Shown one piece after another: positions 51,045 to 59,617 of a stretch of DNA of 64,000 nt (within the stretch, counting starts at the first letter, position 1; every line of letters begins with the position of its first letter). The stretch is from contig NZ_CP026378.1 in the NCBI RefSeq assembly GCF_002953215.1, positions 1,098,540-1,162,539 on the forward strand. Reading direction: 5' to 3'. This DNA comes from Mixta calida. Its GTDB lineage: Bacteria > Pseudomonadota > Gammaproteobacteria > Enterobacterales > Enterobacteriaceae. Under the pieces are notes generated by a model that searched no databases, had not been told where the DNA came from, and was given only the letters and a program-made list of their open reading frames with translations. A program made the translations under genes and the position numbers.

Positions 51045-51890
51045 TCAGTTAAACGGATATTCGCGCGCCAGCACGCGGGATATGACGTTCAGCGCGCCTT
51101 CCTCATTATGATCTTCGGTGCGATAGCGCGCCGCCGCCGACACCGCTTCTGTGGCGTTCGCCATGGCAAAACTGTAGCCGGCCTGACGCAGCATTTCGAT
51201 ATCGTTGCCGCTGTCGCCGATCGCCACCACTTCGCAGTCGTCAATGCCCCAGCGCTGTTGCAGCAGACTGATGCCGTGCGCCTTATGCAGGCCGGGAATA
51301 ATCAGGTCGACAAAGCCGAAGCCGCTGGAGACCGGCCGCACCACGTTGCCCGCCGCGTTAAGCGCCTCCGTCAGACGCGCGATCAGCGGCTCGACGCCGT
51401 CGTGCGGCAGATTCAACGAGAATTTGAAAATGGTGTCGTCGATATGGTCGAGATCGGCGCGCTTCTCCAGGCGACGATAGTGGTTCGACAGCAGCGCCAC
51501 CGTTTCATCGGGCATAGCGGGCGAAATATACGCGCTGCGTTTGCCGCAGACTACCGTATGAATTTCCGGCTCCTGCGCCAGGATCGCCATTACCCGCCGC
51601 ACGTTATCCGCGCTCAGTTCGCCGCAGAAGACCTCTTCATTGCGGTCGCTGATCCACGCGCCGTTCTCCGCCACGAAAGCGATTTCACCGGCAATCTCCG
51701 GGAAATAGCTCTCCAGCTGGTAATACTGATTGCCGCTGGCGACCACGAAGCGGATGTCGCGCTCTTTCAGCTGGGCATACTGGCGCAAAAAGCGCGCTTT
51801 GTTATAACGCTTGGCGGAATCGAGAAACGTTCCGTCCATATCAACAGCAATCAATTTTACCGCCACCGGTTTCTCCTTCAAATAAGACAT
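51045..51890 (-). CDS. ybiV: HAD sugar phosphatase, YbiV/SupH-like
   Basis: Cof-type haloacid dehalogenase-family phosphatase of 281 residues, acting on sugar phosphates and related small phosphates. Motif I is AVDMDGTFLDS, motif II VVASGNQ, and motif IV GDSGNDIEMLRQAGYSFAMANA. It aligns along its length with E. coli YbiV (FVVASGNQYYQLESYFPEIAGEIAFVAENGAW, SSGFGFVDLIIPGLHKAHGISLL). In E. coli ybiV neighbours ybiU and ybiW; here it is about 40 kb from those genes. The start MSYLKEKPVAVKLI may be extended by a few residues; a GTG at the valine before AVKLI is another choice. Confidence 0.9.
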   Translation of the reverse strand: MSYLKEKPVAVKLIAVDMDGTFLDSAKRYNKARFLRQYAQLKERDIRFVVASGNQYYQLESYFPEIAGEIAFVAENGAWISDRNEEVFCGELSADNVRRVMAILAQEPEIHTVVCGKRSAYISPAMPDETVALLSNHYRRLEKRADLDHIDDTIFKFSLNLPHDGVEPLIARLTEALNAAGNVVRPVSSGFGFVDLIIPGLHKAHGISLLQQRWGIDDCEVVAIGDSGNDIEMLRQAGYSFAMANATEAVSAAARYRTEDHNEEGALNVISRVLAREYPFN

Positions 51891-52072
51891 CGCTCCCCGG
51901 CCAGCTGGACGGGGAAAGGAAATAAGATTAACAGGGGTTGTGCCGGATCGCCTGCCCCGACAGAGGTAACCCCAAAGTCAATTTATTATTCGGCTAATAA
52001 TATCGTTTATCCGGCGGGGGTGCAGCGCGAAGCGGGACCGGGAACGCGTTATCAGATAATGGATCATCGCGC

Positions 52073-52468
52073 TTATTCGGCGTGCTCGCTGCGGCTGGCC
52101 CGCAGCGCCGCCTCCATTGCGTCCAGTGCCGCTTTGTTCTCCAGCCCCCACTGATACATCTGTTCAATCGGCTCGGCGAATGTCCAGCCCAGTTCGGTCA
52201 GCTGATACTCCACCTTCGGCGGCACCATGTTGTAAACATGCCGCCGCACCAGGCCACGCTGCTCGACTTCGCGCAGCGTCTGGATCAGCATTTTTTTCGA
52301 TATTCCCTGTAGGCTGCGTTGCAGTTCGCCGGTACGACATTTGCCGCCCGGCCAGTGATAAAGCGCATGGATCACCATCGTGGTCCACTTCACGGCGAAC
52401 AGCTCCATCAGACGGCGCGGCTCTGAATCGGCGTAAAAGTATAATTTTCCATCAACGATTGTCGGCAT
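52073..52468 (-). CDS. HxlR-family regulator
   Basis: Winged-helix regulator of 131 residues of the HxlR family (MELFAVKWTTMVIHALYHWPGGKCRTGELQRSLQGISKKMLIQTLREVEQRGLVRRHVY, then PPKVEYQLTELGWTF). HxlR proteins usually respond to aldehydes, quinones or disulfide stress and bind divergent promoters. There is no cysteine in the N-terminal position typical of thiol sensors; the one cysteine lies in GGKCRTGE. It is divergent from the alcohol dehydrogenase gene, the likely target, with repeated GGTxAC elements between them. Confidence 0.9.
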   Translation of the reverse strand: MPTIVDGKLYFYADSEPRRLMELFAVKWTTMVIHALYHWPGGKCRTGELQRSLQGISKKMLIQTLREVEQRGLVRRHVYNMVPPKVEYQLTELGWTFAEPIEQMYQWGLENKAALDAMEAALRASRSEHAE

Positions 52469-52470
52469 AT

Positions 52471-52513
52471 GGTAACCATTTGGTAACTATGACCCTAAAA
52501 GGTGACTACTACC
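52471..52513. promoter_or_regulatory. Repeated elements in HxlR/ADH divergent region
   Basis: GGTAACTATGACC (52482-52494) and GGTGACTACTACC (52501-52513) are 19 bases apart in the same direction and match at 10 of 13 positions. A further GGTAACCAT starts at 52471. They are candidate binding sites for the HxlR regulator. Confidence 0.5.
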
Positions 52514-52598
52514 AAAACGGAAACCTTCTGTCTATAGTAGGCGCCCGCTGAAATCGGGCGACGCCCGATCTGTTTACCTTACGGAGCGAATGACTTGC

Positions 52599-53657
52599 AT
52601 GAAAATTAACGCCATAGTGGCGCATGCGGCCGACAGGCCGCTGACAACCGGCAGCGTGACGCTGCGCGAGATGCGCGCGGACGACGTGAAAATCGATATT
52701 CTCTACTGCGGCGTTTGCCATTCCGATCTGCATATGGCGCGCAACGAGTGGGGCGTCAGCCACTATCCGATGGTGCCCGGCCATGAGATCGTCGGCCGCG
52801 TAGCCGAAGCGGGCGCGGCGGTAAGCGCGTTCCGTCCTGGCGATCTGGTTGGCGTCGGGGTGATGGTCGGCTCGTGCGGCCACTGCCATTTCTGCCAGCA
52901 GCAGGAGGAGCAATACTGCGAAGCGGGTTTCGTGCCGACCTATAACGGCACCGACGCTGTTAGCGGCGAAACCACGCGCGGCGGCTATGCGCAGACGATG
53001 ATCGTCAACAGCCGTTTTGTCGTCAGCATCCCGGAAAATCTCGACCTGAAAGCGGTGGCGCCGCTGCTGTGCGCGGGCGTGACCACCTGGTCGCCGCTGC
53101 GTCACTGGAACGTCAAGGCTGGCGATAAGGTTGGCGTTATCGGTCTGGGCGGTCTGGGTCATATGGCGGTGAAATTCGCCGCCGCGCTGGGCGCGGAAGT
53201 GACGCTGTTCACTACCTCCGCCGGCAAAGAGCAGGATGCGCGACGGCTCGGCGCTCAGCATGTGGTGATCTCGCGCGACGCGGAGCAGATGGCGGCCTGG
53301 CAGCATCGGCTCGACTTTATTCTCGACTGCGTGGCGGCGCCGCACGATCTGAATCCTTATCTGAATACGCTGCGCGCCAACGGTCATCTGGTGCTGGTGG
53401 GCATCCCGGAAAATCCGCATCCGGCGCCGGCGATCACCCCGATGGTATTCCGTCGTCTCAGCGTCAGCGGCACGTCTATCGGCAGCATTCTTGAAACGCA
53501 GCAGATGCTCGATTTCTGCGGTCAGCACAATATCACCGCCGATGTAGAGTTGATTAACGGCGCAGAAATTGAAGACGCGTTTTCGCGCATGCTGAAAAGC
53601 GAAGTGAAATACCGCTTCGTTATTGATATGAAAGCGACAAGCTGGGAAAGCGATTAA
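52599..53657 (+). CDS. Zinc-dependent NAD(P) alcohol dehydrogenase
   Basis: Medium-chain dehydrogenase of the cinnamyl alcohol dehydrogenase/YjgB/YahK group, 352 residues. Catalytic zinc ligands are in CGVCHSDLH and PGHEIVGRV and the later C in LLCAGVTTW; the structural zinc site is CGHCHFCQQQEEQYC; the NADP-binding motif is GVIGLGGLGHMAVKFA. It reduces aldehydes to alcohols, likely in detoxification. The divergent HxlR gene supports aldehyde-responsive control. Start choice is open: the ATG at 52590 has GGAG only 3 bases upstream, and 52599 gives the usual N-terminus MKINAIVAHA. Confidence 0.9.
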   Translation: MKINAIVAHAADRPLTTGSVTLREMRADDVKIDILYCGVCHSDLHMARNEWGVSHYPMVPGHEIVGRVAEAGAAVSAFRPGDLVGVGVMVGSCGHCHFCQQQEEQYCEAGFVPTYNGTDAVSGETTRGGYAQTMIVNSRFVVSIPENLDLKAVAPLLCAGVTTWSPLRHWNVKAGDKVGVIGLGGLGHMAVKFAAALGAEVTLFTTSAGKEQDARRLGAQHVVISRDAEQMAAWQHRLDFILDCVAAPHDLNPYLNTLRANGHLVLVGIPENPHPAPAITPMVFRRLSVSGTSIGSILETQQMLDFCGQHNITADVELINGAEIEDAFSRMLKSEVKYRFVIDMKATSWESD

Positions 53658-53909
53658 TTATTTTCGCCACCGAAAAAAGAATTTATCGGCGGCGAGAGGG
53701 TCGCGTTACGCTTTTATTTACAGTCTGATTAATTATCTGCGTGGCGGCGCTTTGTTGCACCACCTTATTGGCTAAATTTCGATCAGTGGCTACACTTTAA
53801 TTCAGCGATACACCTGCTCTCTCAACGTTATAAACCGGCGTGACACGTGGTTAAAAGGAAGAACCGGTTTATTGCCGAAGGGGGAGCATTATCCTCAACG
53901 GGAGGTTTT

Positions 53910-54128
53910 GTGAAAGCGCTTGATTATGTAGCACTTATTCTGCTGATTGTCGGCGGACTGAACTGGCTGCTGGTCGGTCTTTTTCAGTTTGATTTGGTTG
54001 CGGCGATATTTGGCGGACAGGCTGCCATTATTTCCCGCATTATTTATGTCGTGGTCGGCCTTTGCGCGCTCTACTGTCTGACCTTCTTTGCGAAATTTCG
54101 TGTTCATACCGGCACGCGTCACGTTTGA
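53910..54128 (+). CDS. DUF378 membrane protein
   Basis: A small inner-membrane protein of 72 residues from the GTG at 53910, which has GGAGG 4 bases upstream. The N-terminal motif KALDYVALILLIVGGLNWLLVGLFQFDLV is typical of DUF378, followed by a second helix ISRIIYVVVGLCALYCLTFF, so it has two membrane segments. No function is known for the family. The in-frame extension to 53847 is not conserved in family members. A terminator follows 20 bases after the stop. Confidence 0.85.
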   Translation: MKALDYVALILLIVGGLNWLLVGLFQFDLVAAIFGGQAAIISRIIYVVVGLCALYCLTFFAKFRVHTGTRHV

Positions 54129-54147
54129 AAAAACGCATTAAAAATAA

Positions 54148-54186
54148 AAAGGGCCGATCGCTTCACGAACGGCCCTTTATTTTTTT
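54148..54186 (+). terminator. Terminator after DUF378 gene
   Basis: A 13-position stem with one A-A mismatch (GGGCCG-TCG / CGA-CGGCCC plus AAA/TTT), loop CTTCA, then a T-rich run including seven T. Minus-strand flanks are also T-rich, so it may act in both directions. Confidence 0.9.
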
Positions 54187-54209
54187 ACTGTCGCAGCTTT
54201 TGCTGGCGC

Positions 54210-54542
54210 TTATTTTTTGAGGCGCTCGACGATGGCCTGCTGACATTCCTGCGTATCTGAAGCGAGACGCGTTTTATCCGTGGCCGTCAGACTTTGCCAT
54301 GCGGTGATGGCCCGCTCGGCGGCGATCTGATTAAAGCGGCTGCGATGCAGCGCATAGTCGCTGTTGCTACCTTCGATCATCGTGCGCATGCCGCCGAGGT
54401 AGTTATCGGTTTGCTGGGTGGCGACGTTACAGAATATTGCCGCGTAATAAGCCTGATCTTCCGGCGTGACGCGCAGGGTGGAACGCCAGTAGAACACGCC
54501 TGCTACGATAATTAGCAGCAGAATAACGATTCTTTTTTTCAA
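54210..54542 (-). CDS. Hypothetical membrane-anchored or secreted protein
   Basis: A 110-residue protein with an N-terminal signal anchor (KKRIVILLLIIVAGVFYW) and a periplasmic helical domain with two cysteines (FCNVA and QECQQ) that could form a disulfide. The sequence AYYAAIFCNVATQQTDNYLGGMRTMIEG looks helical. I do not recognise a family. It lies between the convergent DUF378 gene and the upstream sad gene on the same strand, 59 bases from the sad stop. Confidence 0.7.
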   Translation of the reverse strand: MKKRIVILLLIIVAGVFYWRSTLRVTPEDQAYYAAIFCNVATQQTDNYLGGMRTMIEGSNSDYALHRSRFNQIAAERAITAWQSLTATDKTRLASDTQECQQAIVERLKK

Positions 54543-54601
54543 ACTTCCCTCTTAATGCTTTATTTGCGCCTGGAACGCAGGCCGGACGCAAACTTACAGG
54601 T

Positions 54602-55990
54602 TTAACGGCGGTTGCGCCAGACGGTTTGCACATTGCAGAATTCATGCAGGCCGAAATGCGACAGCTCACGTCCGAAGCCGCTTTTCTTCACGCCGCCGAA
54701 GGCGACGCGGGCGTCGCTGGCGCTGTAGCCGTTGATAAACACGCCGCCGCACTCCAGACGCGCCGCCATCTCCGCAGCCAGCGTCTCATCCGCAGTGTAA
54801 ACCGTCGCCATCAGGCCGAAATCGCTGTCATTGGCCAGCTGAAGCGCATGTTCGGCATCGTCCGCCACGGTAATCGCCGCCACCGGACCAAACAGCTCCT
54901 GACGGAAAGCCGTCATTGAGGAGGTGACGTTGCCCAGCACGGTCGGCAGGTAGTAGTTGCCTTCTCCCGCCAGCTTGTCGCCGCCCGCCAGCAGCGTCGC
55001 GCCTTCCTCCAGCGTTGCCAGCACCTGCTGATGGAGTTCGTCGCGCAGATCGAAGCGCGCCATCGGGCCGATATTATTCTCTTCGGTGCGCGGATCGCCC
55101 ATCTTCAGCTGCTGCACCGCCGCCACGAATTTTTCGCTGAAGGCGTCGGCGATGTCTCGCTCAATGATAAAACGCTTCGCTGCGGCGCAGACCTGTCCGG
55201 TATTCTGATAGCGTCCGGCGACCGCCGCTTTTACCGCCGCATCCAGATCCGCATCCTTCAGCACGATAAAGGGATCGGAGCCGCCCAGTTCCAGCACGCA
55301 TTTTTTCAGCGCCGCGCCCGCCTGAGCGCCGATCGCCGCTCCGGCGCGCACGCTGCCGGTCACCGTTACCGCCGCGACGCGCGCGTCGTTAATCGCCTGG
55401 CTGACGCCAGCGTTAGTGGCGTTGATCACGCAGAACAGCTGTGCCGGGAAGCCTGCCTCGCGGAAGAACTCTTCCGTCAGCAGCGCGCAGCCCATCACGC
55501 TCGGCGCATGCTTCAGCAGGTAGCTGTTGCCTGCCAGCAGGATCGGAACGGCGCCGCGCAGCACCTGCCAGAGTGGAAAGTTCCACGGCATGACCGCCAG
55601 TACCGGACCGAGCGGGCGGTATTCAATCACCGCCTGGTTGTTTTCCACCTGCGTAGGCTCGGTGGAGAGCATTGCCGGGCCATTGTCGGCATACCATTCG
55701 CACAGCTGGGCCGATTTCTCGACTTCGCCGCGCGCCTGCAGGATCGGCTTGCCCATCTCTGCGGTGATGGTTTGCGCCATTTCTTCGCTGCGGCGACGAA
55801 TAACGTCAGCCAGCGCGCGCAGTTTGTCCGCTCGCGCCGCGACCGGTTGCCGGCGCCACTGCTGAAACGCCTGGTGGTTAGCAGCAATCGCCGCATCTAC
55901 CTGCTGTTCGTTGATATAAGGCCGGGCGGAGAGAATTTCACCGCTGGCTGGGTTACGCGAAATCGCGTGGGTTTCAGGTGAAAATGACAT
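54602..55990 (-). CDS. sad: Succinate semialdehyde dehydrogenase Sad
   Basis: NAD-dependent aldehyde dehydrogenase of 462 residues, very similar to E. coli Sad (YneI), which oxidises succinate semialdehyde to succinate in 4-aminobutyrate and related breakdown. Conserved parts: MPWNFPLWQVLRGAVPILLAGN (cofactor loop), VTGSVRAGAAIGAQAGAALKKCVLELGGSDPFIV with the catalytic Glu, the nucleophile Cys in NTGQVCAAAKRF, and ELFGPVAAI. Cytoplasmic tetramer in relatives. A glutaminase or glsB gene, its neighbour in E. coli, is not seen here. Confidence 0.93.
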   Translation of the reverse strand: MSFSPETHAISRNPASGEILSARPYINEQQVDAAIAANHQAFQQWRRQPVAARADKLRALADVIRRRSEEMAQTITAEMGKPILQARGEVEKSAQLCEWYADNGPAMLSTEPTQVENNQAVIEYRPLGPVLAVMPWNFPLWQVLRGAVPILLAGNSYLLKHAPSVMGCALLTEEFFREAGFPAQLFCVINATNAGVSQAINDARVAAVTVTGSVRAGAAIGAQAGAALKKCVLELGGSDPFIVLKDADLDAAVKAAVAGRYQNTGQVCAAAKRFIIERDIADAFSEKFVAAVQQLKMGDPRTEENNIGPMARFDLRDELHQQVLATLEEGATLLAGGDKLAGEGNYYLPTVLGNVTSSMTAFRQELFGPVAAITVADDAEHALQLANDSDFGLMATVYTADETLAAEMAARLECGGVFINGYSASDARVAFGGVKKSGFGRELSHFGLHEFCNVQTVWRNRR

Positions 55991-56270
55991 AACCGCTCCT
56001 TACTGACAGGGATGTTTTTGATTCGGCTACCTTACGCCTGGTGCATCGTTATGAAAACTGAATAATGCTGAGCGATTTGCTGTTAAAAAGAGAAGGTGTT
56101 TGATGGTTGTCACAGAGACATGCTCTGTATCGACAAAGGCAAACCTGCTAATCATGCTGCGCATAACCCAAACAGCGTCGTTAAATCTTCAGTAGCTTAG
56201 CTTATCAATATTTTGCATGGTGAGATGATAGGGGGAAGGTTTGTGGTCCGATGTGATTGATTATAAAAGA
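55991..56270. other. Intergenic region upstream of sad
   Basis: AT-rich sequence between sad and the palindrome/RNA candidate further right. It should hold the sad promoter. No gene was seen. Confidence 0.35.
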
Positions 56271-56285
56271 TGAAACGGCGTTTCA
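56271..56285. promoter_or_regulatory. 15-base palindrome TGAAACGGCGTTTCA
   Basis: A perfect palindrome with 7-base arms (TGAAACG / CGTTTCA) around one G. It resembles LacI/GalR-family or Cra half-sites but with non-standard centre spacing. It lies upstream of the candidate small RNA. Confidence 0.5.
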
Positions 56286-56317
56286 GTGCATTTTCTTAAT
56301 ATATGCATAGTTAAGAT

Positions 56318-56440
56318 TGTGTTACATTACGTTCGCACCGCTGGTGATGTGGCGTTGCGCTTCAGTTTGCCATTGTTTGATGGCTTTTCCCCTTGTGGTA
56401 TGGAAACTTTTCCCGACGCGTTTTATACGGTCGGGTTTTT
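56318..56440 (+). ncRNA. Candidate small RNA with own terminator
   Basis: A plus-strand terminator-like hairpin at 56412-56435 (CCCGAC-CG / CG-GTCGGG with one bulged G, loop of seven) is followed by five T, yet no plus-strand gene lies upstream of it and the flanking genes are both on the minus strand. An AT-rich stretch with -10-like TAAGAT (56312-56317) precedes it. The 5' end is a guess. The segment GATGTGGCGTTGCGCT near 56345 resembles part of E. coli FnrS, but the locus differs, so I do not name it. Confidence 0.35.
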
Positions 56441-56472
56441 CACCGCGACCGCCACACGTTAGCTGACTTTCC

Positions 56473-58077
56473 TTAATCGTCCCATTTTTCCGGCGCGAGA
56501 TCGCTAAAACGGTAGATCTTGCCGGTGGTGTCCATCACCCGCACCGGCATCTGCGCTGCGGTTTTCTCCGCAATCCATTGCTTCACCGACAGGCTGTCGG
56601 CGTCAGCGACGCGCACGCCGAGCCAGCGCTGCATCAGGGAATAGTTATCCACCGTTGACCAGGGCACATTGATCTTGCCGGTCAGGTTTGTTGCGGAGAT
56701 CGCCGGGCTGTACCAGATGAACATCGGCACCTGATAAGCCGCCTGCGAAGGACGTACGCCGCCGTGACGGTAAACCACCCGATCATGCGGATGGCGTTCC
56801 AGGCCGTGATCGGAAAAATAGAGCAGGGAGGCGGGGCTGTCGCGTAGCTGGTCAAAGATTTGCCCCAGCAGCGCGTCGGTGTAGTGAATGCTGTTGTCGT
56901 AACAGCTATCTTTATCATCGGCGTCGGCAAACGCCGCCTGCTGCTGTGGATAGCGCGTGCAGGCCGGTTCATGGCTGCCGTAAAGGTGCAGCACGATCAG
57001 CTTTTTTCCCGGCTGCGCCAGCGCCTGTTTAAACGCAGGCAGCAGCGAACCGTCATAGTCATCATCCAGCCACTGACGTTCTGCGGCATTCATGGCGATG
57101 CCGGTAATGGCGTTGCTGTAGTCGCCGTACATGCCCTGTTTGCTGAACCAGAAGGTCTTTAGCCCGGCCTGGTTGGCGATATTAATAATATTGTCCGAGT
57201 AGGCGTCAATATTGTGCCGTTCCACCCGATCGGCGCTCAACGCCAGCGGCACCGCCGTCGCCGTGACCGGCGCGCCAGCGATCGCCTGGGTAAACAGCAG
57301 CAGACGAGAGGACTCCTGCTGGAGCTGCGGCGTGGTGTCGCGCGGATAACCATAGATGCCCATATTGCCGACGCGCGCCGATTCGCCAATCACCAGTACC
57401 CAGGTGTTTACCGAAGTATCGGCAACCGTCAGGTTGTAATGCGGCACCCGCTGCGACACCTGCGCGATAATCGCCTTATCGCGCGCGGCCTGGAGAAAAG
57501 CGTTGAGATTGCTGAACGGCATATCGGCCACGATGCGCTGCAACACGCTTTCGGTGGCGTTTTTGCGCAGATTATGCGCAATGGCCTGCAGACTGTAGGC
57601 GGCGACAAAGGTCAGCAGCAGCAGAAAAGGCAGCTTGCGGAAACGGGGATGCGTCGAGCGCGGCAGCAGGTTGACTGCAAGAAACAGTCCGGTCGTCAAC
57701 AGCAGGAAAACCACGCCCCAGCGGTAGTAAAGCGTCATCATGGCGCAGGATTCTCGCCAGTCGCTGTTTAAAATACTCAGCGCGAAGCCGTAGCTGAAGG
57801 CGGCGCCATATTCGAACCAGGCGAACAGCGACAGCGTAATATGCAGTGCGATAAGCAGCAGCGGTACGCAGGCAAGAGCGTTGCGCGGCAGCGGACGCCT
57901 CACCTGAACCAGCGTAAAGAGCAGCGGCAGCAGAATCAGCAGCTGATTAACCACCTTATGCAGCGGCTGGCTTAGCGCGCCGGTGATGGTAAAGATAAGC
58001 GTCAGCAGCAGCAGCGCGGAACAGGCGACGCCGCTGCGCGCCGGATGAGAGAATAACATCCCTGTCTGTGTCGTCAT
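56473..58077 (-). CDS. Phosphoethanolamine transferase
   Basis: Inner-membrane enzyme of 534 residues in the EptA/EptB/OpgE family that moves phosphoethanolamine from phosphatidylethanolamine to an envelope glycan or lipid A. Four to five hydrophobic helices fill residues about 15-190. The periplasmic sulfatase-like domain has GESARVGNMGIYGYPRDTTP (metal Glu and the nucleophile Thr region), FSKQGMYGDYSN, LHLYGSHEPACTRYP with paired cysteines, and the metal-binding FSDHGLERH. The acceptor (lipid A, core or periplasmic glucan) cannot be told from sequence. It stands alone; no PmrAB-type genes are nearby. Confidence 0.87.
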   Translation of the reverse strand: MTTQTGMLFSHPARSGVACSALLLLTLIFTITGALSQPLHKVVNQLLILLPLLFTLVQVRRPLPRNALACVPLLLIALHITLSLFAWFEYGAAFSYGFALSILNSDWRESCAMMTLYYRWGVVFLLLTTGLFLAVNLLPRSTHPRFRKLPFLLLLTFVAAYSLQAIAHNLRKNATESVLQRIVADMPFSNLNAFLQAARDKAIIAQVSQRVPHYNLTVADTSVNTWVLVIGESARVGNMGIYGYPRDTTPQLQQESSRLLLFTQAIAGAPVTATAVPLALSADRVERHNIDAYSDNIINIANQAGLKTFWFSKQGMYGDYSNAITGIAMNAAERQWLDDDYDGSLLPAFKQALAQPGKKLIVLHLYGSHEPACTRYPQQQAAFADADDKDSCYDNSIHYTDALLGQIFDQLRDSPASLLYFSDHGLERHPHDRVVYRHGGVRPSQAAYQVPMFIWYSPAISATNLTGKINVPWSTVDNYSLMQRWLGVRVADADSLSVKQWIAEKTAAQMPVRVMDTTGKIYRFSDLAPEKWDD

Positions 58078-58441
58078 TAAATATCAGCCCTAAAAACAGC
58101 AAGCGCGTCGCCAGCCAATAAGGCGGCAGCGAAAAATAAAAAAGAGAGAAAAGCGCGGCGTTATTTAATTCGCCGATAAAAAGATAATCGCTTAAATTTT
58201 ATGGCTTTATGCCATTAAATATTACCTGAGTCAATTGTTCTCTTATTTAAAAGATTAGTATTAACAATGTGTTGTACATCTGAGCTAAGTCAAATAAAGG
58301 CAGGCGAATAGCGGGAAATATTTATTAACGGGCAGCGGTAACAACCGGGAGGCTGAAACGCAGCAGGTGCGTTATCTGCAGCAGAAAGAAAGGGCGGGGA
58401 TGAAACCGCTGCACGGGTTGCGGCAGCGGTACGCAATAAAC
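58078..58441. other. Intergenic region, AT-rich
   Basis: About 360 bases between two minus-strand genes. The part next to the transferase gene is AT-rich and must hold its promoter. The frame at 58290-58634 overlaps the next small gene in another frame and is not supported. Confidence 0.35.
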
Positions 58442-58462
58442 AGCAGCCTGAATCAGGCTGCT
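58442..58462 (-). terminator. Hairpin overlapping a stop codon
   Basis: AGCAGCCTGA and TCAGGCTGCT flank a single base and include the stop codon of the 78-residue gene. GTTTATTG follows on the minus strand, a weak T-tract. Confidence 0.5.
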
Positions 58463-58689
58463 TCCGGCCAACGTTGACGCCGGGCGGGATGATGACCCGA
58501 TCCGGGAACGCGCCAGGCTTTAGCGGGATCGCCAACCACAAATTCCAGCGTGGGGGAAAAATAGAACGGCAGCCAGCCGCCGTAACCGCTTTCCCATTCC
58601 CAACGCACCGGACAGGGCCAGAGAATACCGTCATGCAGAATGTAATAAATCCACCGTCCGTTAGGACGACGGGGCTTACGGGTTTTCAT
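58453..58689 (-). CDS. Hypothetical small aromatic-rich protein
   Basis: A 78-residue basic protein (starts MKTRKPRRPNGRWIYYILHDG) rich in Trp, Tyr and Pro, with PVRWEWESGYGGWLPFYFSPTLEFVVGDPAKAWRVPG. I know no family. The start may be the ATG at 58689 or a GTG three codons earlier; neither has a strong ribosome binding site. A hairpin at the stop codon supports a real transcription unit. No membrane segment or signal peptide is seen. Confidence 0.5.
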   Translation of the reverse strand: MKTRKPRRPNGRWIYYILHDGILWPCPVRWEWESGYGGWLPFYFSPTLEFVVGDPAKAWRVPGSGHHPARRQRWPEAA

Positions 58690-58794
58690 GGGATTCACAA
58701 CGATGTTAGTTAATGCGAAAACAGCTCATATTTTGACCCGTTTACTGCCGGATAGCAACCGGCTAAGCGGCAGAAAAGGGATTTTTACGTTAGC

Positions 58795-58965
58795 TTACCG
58801 ACGAACTTCGCCACAGATCAAAACCGCATTGGGACGGCGCTGCTTAATGCGCCAGGCCATATGTTCGCAGGCCGCCTGCGTGGGGTAGATATGTTCGGTA
58901 ACCGGCAGGGCATCACAGGCATCGTGGCCACAGGCGCTGACTAAAAGCACAAATCCTATCAACAT
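58795..58965 (-). CDS. Small cysteine-containing secreted protein or lipoprotein
   Basis: A 56-residue protein from the ATG at 58965, which has a strong AAGGAG ribosome binding site; the in-frame extension to 59016 has none. The N-terminus is a short hydrophobic stretch ending in a lipobox-like LLVSAC. The rest has three more cysteines (DAC, AAC, LIC) in HIYPTQAACEHMAWRIKQRRPNAVLICGEV, which could form disulfides after export. It resembles small DUF1482-like enterobacterial proteins in plan, but I cannot name a family with confidence. Confidence 0.65.
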   Translation of the reverse strand: MLIGFVLLVSACGHDACDALPVTEHIYPTQAACEHMAWRIKQRRPNAVLICGEVRR

Positions 58966-59157
58966 GGTTAGCTCCTTTCGCGCGCCTACCGAAGGTACTT
59001 TTTCTCCAGAAGACAAGTATAGCCGATAAGCCTGTTTACGTATTTCCTCACAAACAAAGGGTGGCGCTAACTTTCGGATAAAAACGCGTTCCGCCCACGC
59101 TGTTTTTGCCTGAAATTACCTATAATCGCTGCGTAAACTGACAGTCAGGAGAAAAGT

Positions 59158-59592
59158 ATGCGCACTACCACGATAAAACCGCTGCTGGCGCTGAGCGTGC
59201 TGCTGCTGAGCGCGCCGCTGTATGCCGATCCCGGTCACGGTCACGGCAACGGCCATGGTCATGGTCATCAAGGCAATGGCAAAAACAAGCACGGGGAGTA
59301 TCAACAGGAAGAAGAGGGCTTGCATCTCAATCTCGATTACCGCGATGCACGCCGGCTGGCGGTATCGCACGGGCTGACCGGCTATTCGGCGCTGCCGCCC
59401 GGCATTGCGAAAAACCTGGCGCGCGGCAAACCGCTGCCGCCGGGCATCGCCAAAAAAGCGGTGCCGGCGCCGATGCTGCGCGAACTGCCGCACTATCCCG
59501 GCTACGAATGGCGCATCGCCGGTCGCGATCTGGTGTTGATTGCGCTCAGCACCGCGGTGGTCACCAGCGTGATTAATAACGTGTTTGATTAA
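59158..59592 (+). CDS. CigR-like RcnB-family periplasmic protein
   Basis: A 144-residue exported protein with a signal peptide (to PLYA). The mature N-terminus is rich in His and Gly (GHGHGNGHGHGHQGNGK), which suggests metal binding. The conserved LPPGIAKNLARGKPLPPGIAKK duplication matches Salmonella CigR, an anti-virulence protein, and the C-terminal segment RIAGRDLVLIALSTAVVTSVINNVF looks like a membrane helix. The function outside Salmonella is not known. A CAGGAG ribosome binding site precedes the start. Confidence 0.82.
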   Translation: MRTTTIKPLLALSVLLLSAPLYADPGHGHGNGHGHGHQGNGKNKHGEYQQEEEGLHLNLDYRDARRLAVSHGLTGYSALPPGIAKNLARGKPLPPGIAKKAVPAPMLRELPHYPGYEWRIAGRDLVLIALSTAVVTSVINNVFD

Positions 59593-59617
59593 GCGAACAG
59601 GGCGATAAACACACGGC

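Noticed and set aside
56345-56365. Similarity to FnrS small RNA
   Set aside because: The match is only about 15 bases, the locus is not the dbpA neighbourhood where fnrS lies in E. coli, and no clear FNR site is at the right spacing. I kept only an unnamed RNA candidate.
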